This document shows, in pieces, positions 1-10,081 of a stretch of 64,000 nt of DNA. Positions within the stretch are counted from its first letter, which is position 1; every line of letters starts with the position of its first letter. This stretch comes from Massospora cicadina. Its lineage: Eukaryota > Entomophthoromycota > Entomophthoromycetes > Entomophthorales > Entomophthoraceae. The notes under the pieces are model-generated. The model made no database searches, was not told the origin of the DNA, and worked only from the letters and a program-made list of their open reading frames with translations. The translations under genes and the position numbers were made by a program. Where the stretch lies: positions 1 to 64,000 of the forward strand of contig JAKSZP010009627.1 in the NCBI GenBank assembly GCA_022478985.1, written 5' to 3'.

Positions 1-1901
1 ACCAACTCCTGAACCTTCAGTGTGGAAATACCCCTGGGAGGCACCTTCCCCAACCATACCACCGGGTAGGTAGCTTAATTTAATGTAGTTGTTAAGGTCC
101 AAGTCAATAAAATCCTCAAAGGCTCCAGTATCAACCAAATTAGTTGTTTTGAATTTCCCTGAAGGAGGAAAAAGTAGCAGAAAACATAAAATAACCAGAC
201 TAAAACTTTACTGATAATAGATAAAGCCAACTGCTCACCAGAGGGTTCCTCTTTGGACTTAGTCACACCCCCAGGATGGGGTTTCCCATCAAAGGATGGT
301 GAAGGGTATTTTGCAACCCTCAAAAATGAGGGTACATACTCTACAATATTCTCAGCAGCATACTTACCAACATTTTGTAATAGAACGTTTGTTCAACTTC
401 CTCAGTTCTGCAAACCACCTTGGGGCAAGCGCGGGTTCTCAGGGGTGATGTGATAAAGGGAATTGTTTTAACACTGGATCCACAAGGCCTTACATTAAAC
501 TCATTCTTATTTATAAAATCTCCATTAAAGATGGATTTTTGGGCTTCAGAGGCAAGGTACCTGATCTGATTTTGGCTTGAAATTCAGTATTTATTACCAT
601 CATGGTGATACCCCCTTCCAATGAGGGTTCTCCAGGCTCCACAGGAGGGAGTTCCATTTGAGCAATAACTTCAGGGTGTTTATTAATTTTTCAACTCATA
701 CTAGACTCATGCAAAACCCCTGAGTCCCACTGAAACTGAGGGAGTAGCAATGGGAGCCACTGCCCTATTAGGTCAAAACATCATTTTCAGAAGCTGTATA
801 TATAGGGGTCTTCTCAGATGAAACCACTTTGGTCAAGCTAATTGAGTCATTTATCAGTAACTAAAGGCCAGACCCTGATGACCCTTTCATTTGCCAAATC
901 TTCATATTTGAGAGAAAATAAAAACTCTGTTTTCAAAAGAATGCTTGAGTGTGCAAGGCCAATATTTAAAGGGGTCACCATGGGGAAACAAAAGTGGCTA
1001 AATTAACTGGACTTTCAATTAAAACCTCAGGGCTAGAACCCAGATGACCTTTGAGATACCCCAAAACTAAAGGTATGGAAGCAAAGAAGCCTCCACTTCC
1101 AAAAGAAAGCTTTAGTTTTCCAGGCTGGTTTTTATAGGGGTAAGTACTGGGAAAAAATGCCAGCTAAATTATCTGTCCCTTTTCTGGTTGGAGTTAGAAA
1201 TTACCCTAAAGAGCCTCAATCAGATGATCAAAATTGGCAGTGAGAGTCCACTATACTGGAGCGCTCCTTGCAGGAATATCCAAAGTGGAACGAAGAAGTG
1301 ATATTTTAACTATGTCAGACAAAGGTAAAGTCTAAGCCCAAATGCAAAGCTCATCCAAATACTGCCCCAAGAGGTGACCCACCTGGCAGAGAGTGAAGAA
1401 CTCTTAGAAGGTTTGGAATGAAGAAAAACTAGGACAACGTGCTTTTAAAAACGTTCCAAATATTCCACAGACTTCCATAAATGAGGCTGTTCTAAGAACA
1501 GAGTAAAGACCCAGTCCACTGCACTGATGGGACAAATGACACAGAAATTAATGTTGTGAGAAGTTGAATGAGAGCAATTTAAGTTTTCCAGGATATAAGC
1601 TTCAGAAGCAATGGAAGCTAGTACCTTCCAAATTCAGATTATACTCCTGGGATAGATCTCAGAATGATACCAGCAGTATCCTGAAGGGTCCAAAGCCATT
1701 AGGTACAATAAGGAAGGGTAAGAACCTCCAGTTGGTTGTTGCTAGAATAAAGCTGAGCTGTATTAAAAGTATACCAAACAAAAACGCCAGGGTAAACAGC
1801 ATATTGACTGTGACGAATGGTCAATGTACCCAGTTGATGCTCAGAGATAGCCCTACTTGGAAGATTCATATGCACGTATAATAAAGGGGTTAGTCAATTA
1901 A
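1..1901 (-). pseudogene. Element A2: gag-protease part of a Ty3/gypsy retrotransposon (family A)
   Basis: Internal region of a minus-strand family-A element, running from its primer site (1901) down past the left edge of the window. The far end (about 1-200) encodes an aspartic protease with the active-site triplet intact in LVDTGA, followed by ID-D and SYLPGGM-G-GASQG motifs that match the protease of element A1 (LVDTSA, SYSPGGMARGGASQG, 8258-8360). A gag C-terminal motif, RVAKYPSPSFDG, matches RVANYPSPFFDS in A1. The rest of gag (about 330-1560) is broken by stops and frameshifts and I can name no domain in it. Reverse transcriptase and integrase would lie beyond base 1. Confidence 0.7.
1889..1901 (-). 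other. Primer-binding site of element A2
   Basis: Directly inside the LTR end at 1902 lies, on the minus strand, ttaattgactaac. It is the counterpart of the A1 site agttgaccaac at 7446-7456, and its complement resembles the gttggtcaact site of family-A LTRs. The stop codon of the LTR reading frame (TAA at 1890-1892) falls inside it. Confidence 0.5.
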
Positions 1902-2288
1902 TGTCAAGAGATTACCTGCAACTCTTTCATTCCCTGAGAGGCTGTGGGGAATGTCCCACCACACCAAAAGAAAACAGCCTGACAATAACACATGAAAGAG
2001 GGCACCGCAAAGGGTGCCATTATCAAAAGGACCCAAGGTGATAGATATAATTGTATAAATAATGAGATGAAACAGAAATAAGAGGACAAGGTTAAACCTC
2101 AGAGAGGAGTCCATTACTAAGTGAAAACCTGAATATAGTTTCTTTGGTGCTATCTGGAGAGGTCCAGGATTTTTCATAGGGGAAAAAATTGGTAGATGGT
2201 TTAGATAAGATAAAATGTCTGTATTATTTGAGACCTTCCCTGAGGAGGTCTGCAAAAAGGTCAAATAAAGGAACCATCTGATAAACAA
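1890..2288 (-). CDS. LTR-resident small membrane protein frame (family A, copy A2)
   Basis: Open frame of about 130 codons covering the R-U5 part of the LTR and ending with TAA inside the primer site. The second half aligns by eye at roughly 40% with the frame in the LTR at 59603: GPLQI, then PK, H--MDS and a C-terminal SGNERV-x3-LL are shared. Two hydrophobic stretches are visible, one around FLFHLIIYTIISITLG and one around ALFHVLLSGCFLLVWW, suggesting a helical hairpin. The ATG equivalent to that of the other copy (an MVP start near 2278) is out of frame here. No known family recognised; function unknown. Confidence 0.4.
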   Translation of the reverse strand: MFIRWFLYLTFLQTSSGKVSNNTDILSYLNHLPIFSPMKNPGPLQIAPKKLYSGFHLVMDSSLRFNLVLLFLFHLIIYTIISITLGPFDNGTLCGALFHVLLSGCFLLVWWDIPHSLSGNERVAGNLLTLID

Positions 2289-2595
2289 AAATGAATGGTT
2301 TTTTATTAAACAAGTTGATTATCAAAGAAGGTTGGTCTCACAAAACCAGATTTAAGTAATAGGGGAATCACTTTTCATTAGGCGAGGCACTGCACCCAAT
2401 CTACTCAATAAACACAACTTTCCATCCATTGTCATACTGTAGCTTGAGTAAGCTCACACTAAGGTGATTGATTGAAGTTAAATTCTATCAGGTGTAGCAT
2501 TATTATCAATCAAATGAGACTTGAAGCCCTGTTCTCTGATTAAATATAATGATCCATTGTAGTTTTCTTTATAGCTGGTGCATTTTAATGCAATG
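1902..2595 (-). repeat. Family-A LTR of element A2, 3' portion
   Basis: Read on the minus strand this is the last 694 bp of a family-A LTR ending ctcttgaca. It aligns with the solo LTR at 59095-59986: a cttcaatcaat block, an aatggatgga block, the promoter region and the membrane reading frame are all recognisable. The LTR breaks at 2595, where element C was inserted, and continues at 24551-24740. The two parts sum to 884 bp, against 852-892 bp for the other three family-A LTRs, which supports the join. Confidence 0.75.
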
Positions 2596-3602
2596 TGTAA
2601 GTATTGGTGAGCAACCCCTGCGGCTTGATTGGGAGTTATTCCAATTTTGTACTAAAAATAGAAAAAAATCTGATGGCCATCCCTCTTGTCATTATGGGCG
2701 ATTTAGCCCATGTGGTAGATGAGAGGTGGGTGATGGCGTATCCCATAAAGATCACGTCATTTTTCCCCGCCAACCACCCATGAGCTGGTGCAGAAAATTC
2801 AGGGTGTGTGGGGGAAGTGACGGCAGCCAGGGGCTACCACCAGAAGAGGGTTGGCAGAAATTCTCCCCCTCCTAAGGTAGTCCTCAGCAGTTTGAGTTCC
2901 GCCAATAAAATTATATTTGGAATCTACATAAAATAAATTGAGCAAATTGGTTTCAGGCATGAGAATTTACAACATCCATGCCCTTTCATTGCCGTTAAGT
3001 GTGAGCCCATCCCTAATAGGTACAGGCACAACTAATCACTTCCTGACTCAATGGGACTAGCCATATGGAGCCTGGCCATGGGTTCACCCAGTCACCCTTT
3101 GGACAAAGCAACACCAATATGACAAGCAAAATCATGTCAGTAGGGAAAAGTTGGTGGCAAAATTCGAGCATGAGTTGGCTAGTCAGGCTGGGATTGATAT
3201 GGCATCATAAGAATTAAGAAAGGCAAATCTGACATAAAATTGCAAAACTATTCCCAACAGAGAATACAATTGTTCAGTTCCACAATTTGTCTACAATATT
3301 ATAAGGCATTAGACCCTGTAAGGTTCCACTGTTGCTCCATTTTCTTTCCCTTTTCGCCTTTTTGGTTTAATTAGAACTTCTTAAAAACGATCCAAATATA
3401 CTTGTGAATTTTAGAGTTCTGTATAGACATTTAGTGGCGATGATTTCCAATTTTGGAAATACCTGACTTGTCCTTGTGGCTGCCTCCTGCCCTTTCCATC
3501 TGTTGATATGGCTGTCTGTACCTGAGGTATTCTAGCTGGGGTTCTAACTGTCTACTGATACAGAGTTCCAGGACGGTCTTATTATCAACACGCTCCATGA
3601 CA
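2596..3602 (+). repeat. 5' LTR of element C (1007 bp)
   Basis: Begins tgtaagtattgg and ends ctccatgaca. It aligns along its whole length with 13480-13955 joined to 24022-24550; shared blocks include tttagcccatgtggtagatg, gttccactgttgctcc and ggtcttattatca. Related LTRs begin at 37710 and 61068. A TATA-like ttataagg stands at 3299-3306. Confidence 0.85.
3299..3341 (+). promoter_or_regulatory. Predicted core promoter and transcript start in LTR of C
   Basis: TATA-like ttataa (3299-3304) lies about 30 bp before tgctccatt (3333-3341), the sequence complementary to the primer site. Both are kept in the 3' LTR copy (ttataagg, then gttgctccatt, near 24250-24290). The start position is inferred from TATA spacing and the self-priming match. 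Confidence 0.5.
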
Positions 3603-3603
3603 T

Positions 3604-3612
3604 AATGGAGCA
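3604..3612 (+). other. Self-complementary primer-binding site of element C
   Basis: aatggagca begins one base after the LTR end and is the exact reverse complement of tgctccatt at 3333-3341 in the LTR. It does not begin with TGG, as a tRNA-type site would. This is the geometry of Tf1-like elements, in which the 5' end of the RNA folds back to prime reverse transcription. Confidence 0.55.
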
Positions 3613-6588
3613 TTCATAGCATTGTCCTTCTTTACCCTTTACAGTAAGAGGGGTGCTGCATTGGTTGGGTGTCATGATTGGAGGGCACATTTTTTAAGTC
3701 AAAGGGTTCCTATCCCATTTAAGGCGATTCTCCTACCCTGGACAACAATGAGGGATTCTTCCACCACACGTGAGGAAGAGTGTGGTCTCCATTCCCTCCA
3801 AGCTCCAGCCCCTGGTGATAAATTGCAAGCATGGGGTGGTTTTGTTTCTACAGCTGCTTTCCCATCTCCTTGACCTGCTTTTCTGTGCTCAGGTGGGAGT
3901 ATTTGAGCGGTCAATTTGGGGGTTCCAGGGGAGCCAACATATGGAATCCATTGGTGCCTTTGTTGACTACTGGACAGCTGCCATAGGTAAAGGTGGCTCA
4001 TGTGGCCATTACCATGGTTTCTCTCCTGAGTGTGACCTGGGGGTTAGTCAAGTGGATACCCCTGGTTCCCCAGTTATATCTCACAAGGTGGATAATAATC
4101 AAGATCAGGCATATTTCCTGTGCCTGTGCAGATCCAATTGGGCTCTAAAATATAAGTGGAGGCTCTCCTAAAAACAGGAACATCTAAGAATTTTATGAGC
4201 TTGCAGGTTGCCCAGACTTTAGATCTAGTCTTGATGGTGGGTTCTCAGTATTGAATGTGTCATCAACCTTAGTGACGTGTTATGTGGTGAGATGGTCCAT
4301 ACCATTCTCAGTGCATGGGTATGGGTTCTGTGATTGGTTTACTGCTGTTCCAGACTTGTTGTTTGCCGTTATCTTGGGGGTTGGGTGGTGGCAGCGGCAA
4401 CAAGTGAGTATTAACCTGGAGCCCAACATTTTGCCATTCGTGTATCTGCACATGTTTGGAAAATTTCTGTTTATTGATGCCTTTACCCATGTGGGAAAGG
4501 TGGGGTAGATTGTTTCAACTCCTTCCCCCACAGCGCTACTAGCAAATTTACCTTCTAACTTAATCCAGTTCCAGAATGTTTTGATATAGAAAAAGCCAAT
4601 TGTCTTCCCTCCCACTCCAAGTATGATCTGGCCTTCTGCCTGACAATAAATGTAAACAACATCAACTTTCCCCTGTACCCTTACCCTGAGAAGGTAGACA
4701 TGGCCTTAAAGGTATGATTAGATGACATTCTCAACAAGGTCTGGGTGTTTAAGGACAATTTACCAATTTCTTCTCCAATAGTTTTTGCAGAAGGCCAATG
4801 GCACGTTGCAGCTCTGTGTGGATTATGGAAATTTTAAAAATATATTCAATTTACAATCCCAATCCTCTTCCCCTTGAGAAAACAATTAGTCATGAAATTG
4901 CAAAGTCCCAGGTTGTTTTAAAAACTTTATCTTGTGAATGTTATATCAGATTTGGGTGGTGGAAGGTTGAATGTCTTACAGTAGTTTGTACCAGGAGAGG
5001 GATCTTCCAAATCCATGTGATGCTTTTTGGCTTAAAGAATGCTCTGGCCACATTCCAGCGGATGATTGATGATGTGCTCGGCAACCTTCAGTTCACCTGT
5101 GCAGTTGCATATATTGATGATATCATTATACATCTCCTCACTCCTAAGCAGCATGAGAAGGGCCTGGAGGCAAAAATGGCTGCATTACACAGGGTTAACC
5201 TCTATGTGAAACCCTCTAAGTGCAAGTTTCTAGGGATGAAGTTACCTTCCTTAGTAATTTGGTCCTGAAGGAGGGTTACACAATTCCCTCAAGCAAGCTT
5301 GGGGCTATCCTCGTGTGGCCCACTCCTACCATCCAGAAGCAGTTGCGGAGCTTCTTGAACACTATCATATCTTTGAAGAAAGTTTTCCCTTCCCTCTTGC
5401 AGATTGCTGCGCTGCCGCATCCTTTGATGCTAAAGAAGGTTACATCATAATGGACAAAAGAATGCCAACAGGAGTTTGATGCCATCAAGGAGGTGTTCAT
5501 GGAACCGCTAATTCTCAAACATGATGATCCCACTAAGCCTTTCACTATAGCATGTGACACATCATCGGCCACTATGGGGCTGCGTTGCTTCAAGAGCAGG
5601 ATGGATTGGAACATCCAGTCACTTATTTTTTGCACAAGTTTTCTTTGTCATAACAGTTCTTGCCATCTACAATAGAAAGTTGGCTGACATGGCATGGTTG
5701 CTTACACATTGGTGGTATCTCCTTCTATGCATGTAACATGAAGTGACTGTGCAGATGGATCATAAGGCTCTCACGTACTTCCTGAAACTGCAAAAGCTGG
5801 CACATTGCCAGGCCTGGACATATCAGGATCTTTGCAGCTTTAATTTTAAGTATGAATCTGTTAAGTGTACCTTGAATGGCCTCCCCAGCTTGTTGAGATG
5901 AAACCTATCTTTAAGTCCAAAAGTGGAGGAGGGACAGGAGCTAACCACAGTGATTCCATTATCCCAGATCCTGGCCATTGCTCATCCCACAGTTTTCAGT
6001 GGCAGATTAGGGTATAGAGGTTCCATTGGTCCCTCAGGTGTCAGTGGGTCAAACAGCCTGTGTGAAAGGGCTGAAGCTGGTTGACCAGCTGGGGATTCCA
6101 GCACATTAACAAACAAATTATTCATTGGTGGTGGAACAATTTTGTTTAAATCCTGAGTTTGGGTTCCATCCCAATTTCACAACAAGGTAATTTAGGCCCA
6201 CCATGACCCTCTGGGGTGGGTCGCCCAGGTAATAAAAATGCCTTGATTTGATGAAGCGGACATAAAACTTATTAGAGACCTTCAAGGATAACCCAGCCTA
6301 GATTGCTAGTTGCATAATGTGAATTTGTGGAATCCAAACAATCAGTTTAGAATGGTCTTCTTCATACCCTGAAGAAGGTTGAGGGTCCATGGATTTCAGT
6401 TTCTGTTAATTTCATTGCTGAGCTTCCCATCTCTAATGGGTTTAATGCGATTATAGTGGTTTTAGACCACTTTACCAAGTTTTCCTTATATCACCTGTTC
6501 ATCAGCTTTTATTTCTTAGGAAAAAGCCCAGCTCTTGTGGAAGCTTATCTTATTGATGTTTGGGTTGCTGAAGAGAATTTTGAGCAAC
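3613..6588 (+). pseudogene. Element C gag-pol: gag remnant, reverse transcriptase, RNase H, start of integrase
   Basis: gag (about 3613-4600) is too decayed to name domains. Reverse transcriptase runs about 4620-5450 in shifted frames: a G-LQLCVDYGNF-like block at 4795-4830, a GIFQIHVMLFGLKNALATFQ block at 5000-5060, and the catalytic box AYIDDIII at 5107-5130 (YIDD intact), then PSKCKFLG. RNase H follows to about 5850. The integrase core begins near 6370 (the FISELPIS-type segment before tctaatgggtttaatgcg) and is cut at 6588 within a SNWG motif by the insertion of A1. Many frameshifts and stops; not functional. Confidence 0.75.
6584..6588 (+). other. Target-site duplication, left copy (gcaac)
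   Basis: gcaac immediately before the A1 LTR start is repeated at 12553-12557 immediately after the A1 LTR end. Joining the flanks restores the reading SNWGLQF of the C integrase. Confidence 0.9.
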
Positions 6589-7443
6589 TGTAATGTTCAT
6601 ATGACATAATAGCGGGGACCAACCCCAAAGATAAGGCTGGGCGCCAGGAGGCCCAGAGGGTGAAGCTGCAGGCCCTTCCTGACCTGAGGCACACCCTGGA
6701 CCAAAGCTGGGTTTGGGCAAAATATGCCCAGGTTGGGACTAGTGGTGTGTCAAACGCCCAGCCCCTGATGACAAGCCAGGCGTTAAAATGGACGATCTAC
6801 CAAATGAACGCAGATGGTTTGATTTGGTTTATCAAGGAATGGGGTTTTAAAACTTGTTCAATCTTTGAAATAACGTGCTCAGGTCAAATCCAACTTCAAT
6901 TGATCACTTGAGTGAAGTTGATTTTGGCCATTTCAACCAACTCGGATGGCAGTGTTGCCGTATTGGTGAGCCAGTGCTTGGGCCCACTGCAGCATAACCC
7001 CTATTTCCCCATTTGAGCTTAAATATGTCTCAACCAACCAACATTCCTTGTTAGTCAACTTCCCAAATAAACCTTTTCCAAATTTACGTTATTTTAGATT
7101 TTTGATATTTCAAAAGCTCCTGTGCGCAAACCTCTTTGAGGAGGTCTCATGCTCCATTACCCTTGCCATTGCAAGTACCTTGCAGCTCTCCCCTCATGCA
7201 CCGTTTGTTTGCCCAGGTTCCCTCCAACCTGGGGCGCTTAGCCCCTTTTGATATGTGCACCACGTCGCCTTTACTGGGGTTTTTATCATAAAATTCACAT
7301 TTTTGTGCCTAAGCTGCTATTGCTCCAGCACCCTCTGCTGGGCTCTAATCACCTTGGCACTAATGGCTAGTTCCTTGGCGTTGGCCTGGTGCACCGCGCA
7401 CTGCCACTCTGGGAACAGGATATTTATAGAAACTCTCCTTACA
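6589..7443 (+). repeat. 5' LTR of element A1 (855 bp)
   Basis: Starts tgtaatgttcatatgac, ends actctccttaca. It matches 11701-12552 throughout and, more distantly, the solo LTR 59095-59986 and the A2 LTR. Within it are TATA-like ttaaatat (7019-7026), the presumed RNA start gttagtcaact (7050-7060, one mismatch to the primer site) and part of a membrane-protein frame (7255-7482) that runs out through the primer site. Confidence 0.92.
7019..7060 (+). promoter_or_regulatory. Predicted core promoter and transcript start in LTR of A1
   Basis: ttaaatat (7019-7026) precedes by about 31 bp a short sequence that reads gttggtcaact in the 3' LTR (12159-12169) and in the solo LTR (59554-59564). Those 11 bases are complementary to the site just inside the 5' LTR. 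Conservation of both parts at constant spacing in three LTRs supports a real promoter; the exact start is inferred. Confidence 0.55.
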
Positions 7444-8209
7444 TTAGTTGACCAACCCTTTTTTCTTATGTGCACAAAATGAATCTGTATGAAAATTTTC
7501 CAAAGTGGAAACAGTGGCCATTGTCTGTGGGCTCCAGCTGTTATTAGCCGCACCGCTGTTTCCTCTTTTTCCCAAAGGTTGGAGCAACTCGGCATTATTA
7601 TGGTTGCCTCAAACTGGAAAGTATCCACCCTTAGTGTTTGTACCTGTTGGATTCAGATGCTTTGAGGTCTGAAGATTGTGATTCCCTGACTTTCTGCCAA
7701 ATTTCTCAATGTCAATTCAAATAAACGAATTTTCTTTCGCCCACACATTCAGTCAATGCCATCAGAATTGGCGCAGATGGGCCTGGGGGCGTTGGCCATG
7801 GATAACGTCAGGCATTCCATTGCAGTTCAAGGGACAGGGTCGTTCGCGTCTAAAAACGCGTTTTATAATGAAAAACTGAGATATATCTCTGAATATATTG
7901 AACCTCTCATGGTTCAAACCTGGAACCCATTCCTATGTATTGAATCATACCTAAAAATCCTCATTTGACCTCTTCCATGATTTGCAGCACTCAAGAAGTT
8001 GAAAAGGAACTGCACTTAGAATATGAAAACGTTTATGAACATGCAGAAGGCATGGAGGGGTATGTGGCCTCAGTAGTAAGAGTGGCCAACTATCCCTCCC
8101 CCTTCTTTGATTCCCAAACCTAACCTTATGGTTTTCTCAAGACAGAAGAAAATTTAAGTAAAACAGGGCGTTTTCTGCTTCGAATAAATCCCACTCTGGA
8201 TACTTCCTT
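7444..8209 (+). pseudogene. Element A1 leader and shortened gag remnant
   Basis: Only about 750 bp separate the LTR from the protease, too little for a full gag. A short frame (7756-7968) and a tail with the motif RVANYPSPFFDS (near 8075-8115), shared with A2 gag, are all that can be recognised. No CCHC zinc knuckle seen. Most of gag has probably been lost, so this copy would need capsid protein from elsewhere. Confidence 0.5.
7446..7456 (+). other. Self-complementary primer-binding site of element A1 (11 nt)
   Basis: agttgaccaac begins two bases after the LTR end and is the exact reverse complement of gttggtcaact in the 3' LTR (12159-12169). No TGG-type tRNA site is present. Tf1 of fission yeast is known to self-prime with the first 11 nt of its RNA; this has the same length and position. 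Confidence 0.6.
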
Positions 8210-9350
8210 TTGACTGCTACCCTTACATCCTCTCTTGGGAAGTTCAGCACAACTATTTTAGTGGATACCAGTGCCACCAATAATTTTATTGACCAAGACC
8301 TGGCTGACTACCTTGAGTTGAGTTACTCACCAGGTGGTATGGCTAGAGGTGGGGCTTCTCAAGGTATCCCTAAGCTGAACATCATCAGGTTGGTGGACTA
8401 CCAGGTGGGCGCCTATCTTCTGTCCGACCATTTCCAAGCTATCAAGAACCCCTTGTTCCCCATTATTTTGGAGGTTGAGTGGTGGAGAAAGTTTGACGTC
8501 TGCACTAATTTGAAAGAAAACACGATATCCTTGTCTTTGGTAAATGGTCAACAGTTGATTGTTCCCTTGTCAGAGGATAACATCCAGGGCCCATTACTTC
8601 ATTGGCCCAATGTTCCCATTCCTTATCTTGCTCCTTTGCTGAAGACCCCCTCTTCCGTGAGATTTTCCCTACCTTCCTGTTTGGTGGGTTTGGAATCCTC
8701 TTTTGATGCAGCATCCACCAACGCACTCCCTGAGCACTCTGAGTTTGATTGTGACTTCAAGCTCATGGTGGATATGGTGCGTATATCCTCCCCCATCTAC
8801 CCATTAACTGTCCAGGAGGAAGAGGCGTTGGATGCTTGTGTGAAGGAACAGTTGGCCAAGGATGCGATTTTTCAGCGTACCTCCCCTGTGTGCTCCCCCC
8901 TTCTCTTTGTGGAGAAGTATAATGGTACTTTATGTCTGTGTGTGGATTATGGGAACCTTAACAATGTCACTGTACCAGACCTTCATCCAATCCCTTTGGA
9001 TTCACAGATTGCGCGGTGTGTGGAGAAGGCGAAGGTCTTCTCCAAGCTGGATTGCCTCAATGCGTTTAATCAGATCCGGATAAAGAAGGGCCAGGAGTGT
9101 TTAACCGTCTTCCACACCAGAAAAGGAATATTTAGCTTCAGGTCATGCCCTTTAAACTTAATAATGCCCCTGCTATCTTTCAACGCCGCATTGATGCAGT
9201 ATTGGGAGACATGTTAGGGGTATGCGCGGTTGCTTACATGGATGATATCCTGGTGTTTTACCCTAATCAGGAGTCCCATGAAGTCCACCTTTGGCAAGTG
9301 GTGGAGCAGTCAAAGGCAGCCAGAATTACGTTGAAAATTTCAAAGTGAGA
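8210..9350 (+). pseudogene. Element A1 protease and reverse transcriptase
   Basis: A 335-codon frame (8210-9217) opens with a retroviral-type aspartic protease, active site LVDTSA with the usual Gly changed to Ser, then NNFID and SPGGMARGGASQG. From about codon 200 it is reverse transcriptase: LCLCVDYGNLN (8930-8962), DLHPIPL, then FSKLDCLNAFNQIRI with the first catalytic Asp (about 9037-9083). A frameshift near 9140 moves the continuation to another frame: MPFKLNNAPAIFQRRID and AVAYMDDILVF (catalytic YMDD intact, about 9231-9258). With the frameshift and DTS site, it is unlikely to work. Confidence 0.85.
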
Positions 9351-9911
9351 GTTCTTCAAGTCCCAGGTCATTTTTCTGGGCAAAGTCGTGTTTGACCAGG
9401 GACACATGATAACTCCAGACAAAGAGAAGGCGATTTGTGAGTGGCCAACCTCCACCTCAATTAAAAAATTATGGAGATGTTTCTGGACGTGCACGTTCCT
9501 CAAGGAGTTCACTCCCAATCTGTCTGAGGTGGCGGCTCCCCTATACAAGTCTAGCGGTGCCAAGGTGCTTCAGTGGTCCCCATTTTGGAGGACGCTTTTC
9601 AAGCAGTGAAGTGCACCCTGTTGTCCACGATTGTTTTTCGCCATGTTGACCCTTCAAAGGAGTTCATTTTGTCTACTGATGCCTCCAACTTCGCCATAGT
9701 GGCCGCCTTGTTACAAGTAGGCGAAGATGAGATAGAGAATCTGGTGGGATATTTTTATAGGAAAATTTCTTTGCCAGAGTTGAATTACGCCATTTATGAC
9801 AAGGAGTTACTAGCAGTGGTGGAGGCGCTTACATATTGGCATCACCACTTTCATGGCTCTACCCAACTTTTTGCATACATACAGACCACCGTGCCTTGCT
9901 GTAGTACATAA
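9351..9911 (+). pseudogene. Element A1 reverse transcriptase tail and RNase H
   Basis: A connection segment (FDQGHMITPDKEKA, then a WPTSTSIK-like block) is followed by RNase H. That domain shows FILSTDASNFA with the first catalytic Asp (about 9666-9698), the Glu in YDKELLAVVEAL (about 9797-9832) and a degraded TDHRAL box near 9880. Two or three frameshifts break it (near 9350, 9605 and 9880). Order and spacing are those of Ty3/gypsy pol. Confidence 0.8.
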
Positions 9912-10081
9912 CTCCTCATGTCCTAACCCCACGGCAGACCTGTTGGCATGAGAACCTTGACCAATTTGCATTCACGTATGAGTTTACCAAGGACAAGGAT
10001 AATGGTTTGGCGGATGCTTTGAGCTGCAACCCTGCTTTAGCTCCTGTCCCCAAGGAGGTAGAGGTGCACAACACCTAGGTT

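Noticed and set aside
2591..2607. caatg / taatg flanking the LTR at 2596-3602, suggesting a solo LTR
   Set aside because: The following bases are better explained as the primer site of a full element C, whose 3' LTR was found at 13480-24550 with matching length. The near-duplication is probably chance.
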